A stretch of 64,000 nt of DNA from NCBI RefSeq assembly GCF_000208745.1, contig NC_030854.1:24719844-24783843 (forward strand), in the 5' to 3' direction. The notes beneath the pieces are model-generated. The model did not search any database and was not told the DNA's origin. It saw nothing but the letters and a program-made list of their open reading frames with translations. Numbering within the stretch: the stretch's first letter is position 1; each line of letters opens with the position of its first letter. Both the position numbers and the translations under genes were made by a program. This DNA is from Theobroma cacao. Lineage: Eukaryota; Streptophyta; Magnoliopsida; Malvales; Malvaceae. Of this stretch, positions 57,055-64,000 are shown one piece after another.

Positions 57055-57660
57055 GCGTGACTTGTGCAATTCACCTCTTGTTTAGAGGCTTATTATTCAT
57101 TGGGTAACTTATTCTTAGGTGTTGTGAGCCTGGCGGTGCATAACTGACTTGTGTAATTCATGTGTTACTTTGAGACTTTTGTTCAGTAGTTTTTTAGGTA
57201 GTGTGTGACTGGTTTTTATATATTATGTTACTTGTTGTAGCAAGAGTGGTGGCGCGTGACTTGTGTAATTCATGTATTATTTTGAGGCTTTTGTTTAGTA
57301 ATTTTTTAGGCTTACGTGACTGATTTTTATATATTGCGTTACCTATTGTAGTGTGAGTGGTGGCGCGTGACTTGTGCAATTCATGTATTGTTTAGAGGCT
57401 TTTGTTCAGTAGTTTTTTAGGGTTGCGTGATCGATTTTTATATATTGCGTTACCTGTTGTTATGTATTGCGAGAGTGGTTGCAAGTGACTTGTGCAATTC
57501 ATATGTTGTTTAGAGGCTTTTGTTCAGTAGTATTTTAGGGTTGCGTTACTGATTTTTATATATTACGTGACCTGTTGTTATATATTGCAAGAGCGGTGGC
57601 GCGTGACTTGTGCAATTCGCCTCTTGTTTAGGGGCTTTTGTTCACTAGTTATTAGGCATT
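57055..57660 (+). repeat. Tandem repeat array, unit about 111-118 bp
   Basis: Each unit begins 'gacttgtgcaattcat', continues 'gaggcttttgttcagtag' and 'gatttttatatattgcgtta', and ends near 'gagtggtggcgcgt'. Unit starts are at about 57057, 57146, 57258, 57369, 57487 and 57605. The first and last units are incomplete or divergent. The array is 150 bp or so upstream of the transposase. Confidence 0.9.
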
Positions 57661-57814
57661 GCATTAATATGTATTAAACATTGCGACACTTAATTTCTGT
57701 TAAATTTCTGCGGTCAGCCAAATGTGACTTAGGCATTGCATAAGTGGTTTCTATGCATTGAGGGGTTATTTTTGATAAATTGACTGATCATGACACTTAT
57801 TTTCTATTAAATTT

Positions 57815-60800
57815 TAGCGGTCTGCCAAATGTGAAGCTTATGATTACATACGGTGGTCATTGGGTTGATGACACTTACAAGGGTGGTGAGACACGAGTGA
57901 GGGGTGTTGGGAGTGATTTGTCATTTTCGAGACTAGTAAAGCTGGTTGAAGAGGTTGTTGGGTCAACTCACATAATAATGAAATCGAGCTACATGCATCG
58001 CTCAGTCATGCAGCAATGTTTCGCACGCAGTTATCAAGGATGATGAAGATGTAGCGATTATTCTGTGAGCTGAGAGGGCAGTTGTTGTGTTTGTGACAGT
58101 TAAGGCAGGAAATGCAAACGATATTCCACATGAGCACGGTATCCAACATAGTAATCAATAAGAACAGAATGTTAATTATTTTGACATACCACACCATGCA
58201 TTTCCTAACAAACAACCATGGCAATCACGTTTGATGTATCCTTATGAGTTTCAGCAGCCCGGTGCACACATGAGGTGTTTACAAATGATGTCTGCATAAT
58301 TTCGATTGAAATGTGCATCGAACGAAATACTCGATACTTTGCAACAAACACAACTGTCACTCGAAAATGCATTGGGTCCATTGTCATTAGCAAACGACAC
58401 TGTGATGGTTGTGAGTGATGACGATGCATCTGATTAGATTGAAGATGATGTTGAAGAGGACGACACAGCGGATCGGAACCATGAGTTATGTTATGACTGT
58501 AAAGATGATTACGTTGGCGGACATGAAGATCGTTCAGAGGATGATAGGGTTAAACAGACCGACATTCCTGATTGCAATCATGCAGATGGCGGTAGAGGTC
58601 ATACCATAACTATTGTGTTAGAAGAGGTTGAGTTGGACGACCATTGCAGAACTGTTGAATTAGAAGATGTTGAGGGTGCAGACCCTATTTACGAGAACGC
58701 CATCGCACTTGAGAATGGCATTCGTTTGCCTGATGACAGTGATTAAGAGAGGGTAAATACAGGGGTATCTCGTCAATGGATTATTCTCGGGCTAGATATG
58801 ATATCCTTTCAAATAGTTGAGAGTGAGGAATCCAAATCAATGGACGACCACTTATATGGCGAAAAAGTGTTTCTATCGAAGGCTAAATTGAAACGAGCTT
58901 TGAGCATGTTGGCACTAAAAGAGCATTTTGAGTTTAGAGTTAAAAAGTCATGTCACGCTCGTTTTGAGGTTGGTTGTAAGGATAAGGCATGCAAGTTTGC
59001 TTTGCGTGCAACAAAGTTGCCTGAGGGAGAATATTGGTAAGTTCAGACGTTGCATAAGATACATACGAGTACTGTCGATGGTTTGCAATGTGGGTACCAA
59101 ACTACAAGCGCGAGGGTAATTGGTGAGCTTATCTCCAGCAAGGTGCAAGGAAATTGTGTAACCCATTGAGACCAAAGGAAATAATGGAAGAGATGAATCG
59201 AAAGTGGGGATTGCAATGCCTATATGGTAAGGCCTGACAAGCGAAAGAGTACGGGAAAAGTTTTGTGTTCGGTCAGTTGGAAGAGTCATTCCAACTCCTC
59301 CCCTCGTATTTTCATATGTTGGAACGTGAAAATCTCGGTATTGTGACGTGTGTCACTACTGATGGGGAACAACGATTCAAATATTATTTTTGGGTGTTCG
59401 GGTCATGCATTCGGGCGTTCAGTGCTGTAATGCGGCCTGTAGTCGCTATCGATGCCACACATATGAAAAGCAGATTCAAGGGTATTCTGTTTGTGGCTGT
59501 ATGTAAAGATGCCAATAAGCAAATATATCCACTTGCATTTGGCATTGGCCATGTCGAAGACGAAGAGTCTTGGTCGTGGTTTCTTAACCAATCGCGTCGT
59601 GCGATTGGTTGTCCTAAAAATGCAATGTTCATTTTTGATCAGCATCTTAGTATTAAGAATGCAGTTGAGAAAGTGTACAAGGACGCTCATCACGGTCTAT
59701 GCAATTACCACTTAGGGAAAAATGTTAAAAACAGGTTCAAGCGCGAATATGTTGCAGTGATTTTCACTATGGTCGCCAACTGCTATAGGGTCACCGATTT
59801 TGATAGACATATGAATCAGCTAAAATAGCTTTACAAACCTGCTTATGACAGCCTTATAAGAGTAAGCCCTGAGAGATGGGCACGTGCACAGTCACCAGTA
59901 AGGCGATACAAGCTAATGACATCCAACACTGCGGAGTGTATTAACTCTTGCCTGAGGCATGCAAGAAAAATGTCAATAACGGTCTTGATCGAGTGCATCA
60001 GAGGCATGTTTCAACGTTGGTTCCATGATCGGCACAATGAGGCATTGAATTTGACCACGCCCCTCAGCCCTTGGTGTCACGACCCAAATTCTGGGCCATG
60101 ATCTGCGCATGGGCCTAATGGACGTAGTCCACTAAGCTAAAGCAAGCCTATTAATCTGACATGTTCATCATTCCATCATAAACTGTTAAGTCACATTTCA
60201 TACTTGAATCAAAATAATATTAAACATTGGCACCTCATATTGGCATACCAAACAAGTGTATACACATTGTCTACAACATATATCTTAATAATTTACATTA
60301 GGTTTGTCTATACATAACAAAAAGAGACTCGATGTCTAGCGGAGAAACTCGACGAATGTACAGCTACTGAATGCCGAGGCACCTACCAAAAGATGGATAC
60401 AAGTCTACAAGGATACCTCGTCCTAGTTACCGGCTGCCTTGTGATCTGAAAACATGAAGTTGAAACTGGTGAGTATAAACTCAGTGAGTGAATAAGAAAG
60501 GGAACAAGCATACAATAAAGAATGTTTAACGAAATCATGATGCATTCTTTTTCAAAACAATGCAATTTTTTTTTATTCTTATTAAAAACCCCTCATCAAG
60601 CCCTTAAATGATTAATCATTTGAAAATCATGAACCCATACATAATGAACCATTTGAAGAATGAAAGCTTCAATGATACGCAAGCAAGTCAAATACGACAA
60701 CGAATCTTCGCTGCAGCATAGCTGCAACGAGAATGCCTTTCCGCTGCAGCGACATTGGGATTAAGTTATTAGCCGAACGAGGGTTTCTCATCTGGCCGAG

Positions 60801-63352
60801 GGTTTCTCACTAAACCTCCTCATTTTAAACTTAACTCATTTAGTCCTTAATGTTGGAAGTCCATGTTCAGATATGGTAGCAAATAAGTGAAAAATAAGGC
60901 AGCAATTAAACAAGATAGGAGACAAAACAAAAAGTTTTTCGCTGTAGTGAGATTCAATCTTGGTGCAGCGAAATTGTAACCCAGAAACAGAAAGTTTCTC
61001 GCTGCAGAGAGAATGAATTTCGCTGTAGCGAGAAGCTACAGTGTCATTCTCGTTGCAGCGAAAATGCATTCTCGCTGCAGTGAGTTTTCTACCAGTCTAC
61101 CCCTCTAAACCCTAGAGTTTCTCATTGTAGCGAAAATGATTCTCGTTGCAGTGAGAAACAGGGCATCAATGAAAAATTTACCCTTCTTCCCAAAGAAAAA
61201 CCACCATACTGAAATGTCCAAACCAACATGAAGCGCATAACCATTTTTCACAATTTAACATGTCAAGTTGCACATGCATTACAACCATATACCATTACTC
61301 ATTAATTTCCTATATCACACATATTTACATATGTATATATGTATACGTATACCCATCATCATCATGCACACCATCTCATCATCATCATCACCAGCTCATG
61401 CGCAATCCCTACTCGCACATGGCTAGGTCATCACTAAGTTATGCGCACTTCTTACTCGCACATAACCTGGTCATCCTTGGCTTATGCGCACTCTCTGCTC
61501 GCACATAGTCGAGTCAATGTCATTACACAATAATATATTCATATATATATATATCAACACAATGTGGTAGTGCATGAATCAATAATAGTCACATGTCACA
61601 ATATAAACAATTTCTCAAGAGCTTGTTCCCAAGGCACTCATTTTTAAGAAAAGTTGTATAAAATCATTCAAACAGTTTGTTCAAAATAGTCACATTCCCA
61701 AAATAGTTTTGATAGGCAGTTCACTCCCCGGTTGATTGTAGAGCCTTTAGTTGACTCTAATTCCCTTAATTGTCCAAATGGGATAATGGGGCTTCCTTGG
61801 AACCTACCATCACATTAACATCACCATTATGTTAATTCACATACTATAAACCCTAAAAGCTATCTCCTAACTAGCTTTCAATTATCACTTTAAATGGCTA
61901 TCTATGTTCACTATCTTAATCACTATAAAATGAATGAACATACTCAACAATAAAACAACTCTTAATCTAAATTACTAGCTATTATTCACAGTTAAAAATC
62001 AAGCTTGGTTCATTACTCACCCTAGGGTTCCTTTGTAGTTAAATTCTCTTCCAATAGCTTCCACACAAATGGGGTAATTCTTTTTTTCTCTCTCTAGAAT
62101 GCCCAACTAGTAAGAGAAAGTATGGAAATAAGATTTTTCAAGGGTTTTAAGGAGAGAGAGTGGAAGAATACAAGGGTTCTAGTTATAAAGGCATAAATGT
62201 ATGAAAACTAGAGCTAGAGAGAGAAAATCATGCGAGCTCCATATCAAGCTTCCATGGAGGTTGGAAGCAATGTGAAAAAGGAAAAGGAGGAAGAAAAAGA
62301 AGCTGCTGGAAAATGCGAGAAGAAGCTGTTGGAAGAAAGTATTTATAGCCAATCTTATCCATTCCACTTAAATTACCAAAATGCCCCTTCACCAATTAAC
62401 TTACTCTCTTCCAACCCTTTATGAAATCTTTTTACTCCTTTGACACCGAGACAAGGTCCATAATGGTCTAGATATACTCGGGTTCATGAAAACTTAAAAT
62501 TTTAACCCGAGGTAAAAAATGACCATTTTGCCCATACCGTGAAAATCAACAAAATTTTTGTTTTCTTTTCATTTTACCCCTAATTTCATCATCCATTTAT
62601 GTCTTAGGCCTACTTAGGCCATAATATTGTTTAAAAATCTTACTTTTATGGGCTTACTAAGGAAATGATGAAATTATCCCTGATCAGAGATATCGCGTAT
62701 ATTTCCCTTTACGAGTCTATAAAGGTCAAGGTCTCACACTTGGGCTACCAATCTATTGAACAGAAGGGTTTAATGAAGCATGTCACTTTTTCGTACAAGC
62801 AATAGATCGGGTGGAGTTTCAAGTTATAGGCGGGAGTAAGGACAGAGTCGTGAACCTCTCCACCAAGGAAAGTTCATGCGATGAGTTCCAACCCGATCTA
62901 CTCCCCTATACTCATGCAATGGCAGCAATAAGGTATGAGCAATCATGTTTTGTTATATTGTGCATGATGAATTGAATTTTTACATTGGTCGCCATCTGTG
63001 ATTTCATTGCTTTGGCAATAAGTGCAAATGTGTAGCCATTGAATTTTGCTCGGACTATTACAAGACTCGATCTTGGGCGAAGGGATATGCGGTTCCCATT
63101 CGCCCAGTTGGGCATCCTAGTGAGTGGGACATCCCCAATGATGTTCAACAAATTGTCGTTTTGCCACCAAGTTGGCGAGGTCAAGCGGGAAGACCTAAGA
63201 GGAAAAAGATTCTATCAGTTGGGGAAGGCAGCAAACGACGTAGATGTTCACAATGCAAGAGCTATGGTCATAATAGACAAAATTGCCAAACTCCGTTTGC
63301 ATCTCTATTGACAAACGAGGAAACATCATCTGCTCAGCCGACGGCTCGATGA
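57815..63352 (+). pseudogene. MuDR-type (MULE) transposase pseudogene, split by a solo LTR
   Basis: This family cuts and reinserts Mutator-like elements. A probable intron acceptor ('attttag') precedes a PB1-like domain at 57820-58070 (MITYGGHWVDDTYKGGETRV, then VIKDDEDVAIIL after a frameshift). An acidic linker follows to 58740. The MuDR DNA-binding domain is at 58798-59130 (KVFLSKAKLKRALSMLAL, VGCKDKACKFALRA). The MULE catalytic domain is at 59265-60070 with Asp in VVAIDATHMKSRFKG, Asp in MFIFDQHLSIKNAV and Glu in TSNTAECINSCL. The frame is cut at 60070 by a solo LTR and resumes at 62744. A SWIM-like zinc-finger relic is at 62865-62925 (CDEFQPDLLPYTHAMAAI, leading cysteine lost). A CCHC knuckle is at 63235-63290 (CSQCKSYGHNRQNC). 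There are at least four stops or frameshifts besides the insertion. Confidence 0.88.
60075..62738 (-). mobile_element. Family-B gypsy solo LTR, 2664 bp, TSD CTTGG
   Basis: The plus strand starts tgtcacgacccaa and ends ggtctcaca. Perfect CTTGG copies flank it at 60070-60074 and 62739-62743. It is the reverse complement of the LTRs at 31555-34309 and 4789-6071. It includes the palindrome cluster (60705-61160) and the minisatellite (61380-61515). It splits the MULE transposase between the catalytic domain and the SWIM relic. Confidence 0.95.
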
Positions 63353-64000
63353 CGTCGACCCAAGGCATGTGCAATTTGTAGACAACATAGGCACAGACGA
63401 AACCGCTATCCAATACGGACTACAAACTTTGATAACGTTATCGGTGTCATACTTGAAGATAGTGGCCCTTCAAACGTCCGTTGTTAGGGATTGTTTCGAA
63501 GTTGCCATTGATATTTGCATTGAATAATACTATTTCAACTTGAGTTTGACAGAGTTTGAATGAAAAGTAAGATACACAATATGTCCATATGGAAGAGAAA
63601 GACCTTATGCTAGTTATAGAGGTTTGAAAAAGTGTACCAAAGCATGAGAATTGAAGTTACTTTGAAAAAGTTATAGATGTTTCAAGGGATGACTTCCATG
63701 CAATATGGAAAACGTTTATTAAGGAAGAAAGATGGGAAGAAGAAGAAAAAGCTGCTGGAAGTGAGGAGAAAGTGCTGAAAAAATTAGATATTTTTTCTAT
63801 AGTTGACTACAGTTCCCATTATTTATGAAAATGCCATTGCATAGTTGGATCATCAAATTCCAATTATAGTACTTAGCCCATTTGTTGGATCATTAAATTC
63901 ATTGTACTCCTTAATAATTTGTATTTCATTGTAAACCATTGAATAAAGCACAAAATATTTCATTTAATAATATTTGCGTGATTGATTAGGCATCTTGCTT
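63353..64000. other. Sequence after the MULE transposase
   Basis: No gene is recognised. A purine-rich segment at 63715-63790 contains poly-glutamate-like codons but no sustained frame. The last 30 bases repeat the 'ttgcgtgatt ... ttaggcat' core seen at the left of the MULE region. Confidence 0.45.

Larger units (their letters stand above)
55131..64000 (+). mobile_element. MuDR-type MULE region, right end beyond window or unresolved
   Basis: The left edge is tentative. 'gagaaaattgtgagaaatgacc' near 55127 looks like a MULE terminus. Within it are short and long degenerate tandem repeats based on 'gcattgcgtgac', a compact coiled-coil ORF (56385-56639), the transposase relic (57815-63352) and, at the right, another 'tttgcgtgattgattaggcat' word at 63974-63994. 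No matching terminal inverted repeat or 9 bp duplication could be confirmed inside the window. Confidence 0.55.

Noticed and set aside
57055..57660. CRISPR-like regular repeats
   Set aside because: Repeats are adjacent without unique spacers, and the DNA is a plant nuclear transposon region.
58006..59693. Minus-strand ORFs in the MULE transposase
   Set aside because: They are shadows of the plus-strand transposase frame; none carries a motif.

Overview
This is nuclear DNA from a flowering plant, almost certainly a eudicot. The evidence is AT-rich intergenic DNA, plant-type LTR retrotransposons, a PLS-class PPR gene, a nuclear-encoded group II intron maturase with the plant nMAT layout, a MuDR-type transposase with PB1, MULE, SWIM and CCHC parts, and an RRM/DUF4283 protein of the kind found in plant LINEs. 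The species cannot be fixed from this window. Only three or four ordinary host genes are visible; the rest is nested transposon debris, much of it datable in relative order.

Layout. 1-8250 is a decayed Ty3/gypsy chromovirus (Tekay/Del-like) with family-A LTRs. Its 3' part is interrupted by a truncated LTR of a second gypsy family (family B). 8251-11450 holds telomere-like GGGTTA tracts and a broken hAT (DUF659) transposase. 13075-16067 is a 3.0 kb family-A solo LTR. 16770-23236 is bounded by long inverted repeats and contains a broken RRM/DUF4283 (LINE ORF1-like) frame cut by a 1.5 kb solo LTR.

24.1-29.4 kb is the gene island: an E/E+ class PPR protein and a mitochondrial-type nuclear maturase (nMAT3/nMAT4 type). 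Both are intronless, on the minus strand, and about 0.75 kb apart. Both families act in organellar RNA processing.

30979-53991 is a tandem segmental duplication of about 11-12 kb. Each unit carries most of a Ty1/copia element, a short conserved plus-strand ORF and a minus-strand bZIP-like gene. The copia element is complete in unit 1 (29636-38149) and 5'-truncated exactly at the duplication joint in unit 2. The joint shows 3 bp of shared sequence. Unit 2 keeps a complete four-exon bZIP-like gene model (268 codons) whose third intron is 3.8 kb and holds a solo LTR and a probable MITE. In unit 1 the gene has lost exon 3, and a 37 bp patch copied from exon 4 sits at the break. Later insertions differ between the units, giving natural empty-site controls.

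54.3-64 kb contains a LINE RNase H remnant and then a MULE region with degenerate tandem repeats, a compact 84-codon coiled-coil ORF with its own TATA box and poly(A) signals, and a broken MuDR-type transposase split by a minus-strand family-B solo LTR with a clean CTTGG target duplication.

Five full-length solo LTRs were delimited to the base by TG...CA-type ends and 5 bp target duplications (one of the five has a mismatch). All alignments were done by eye; no similarity search was run.
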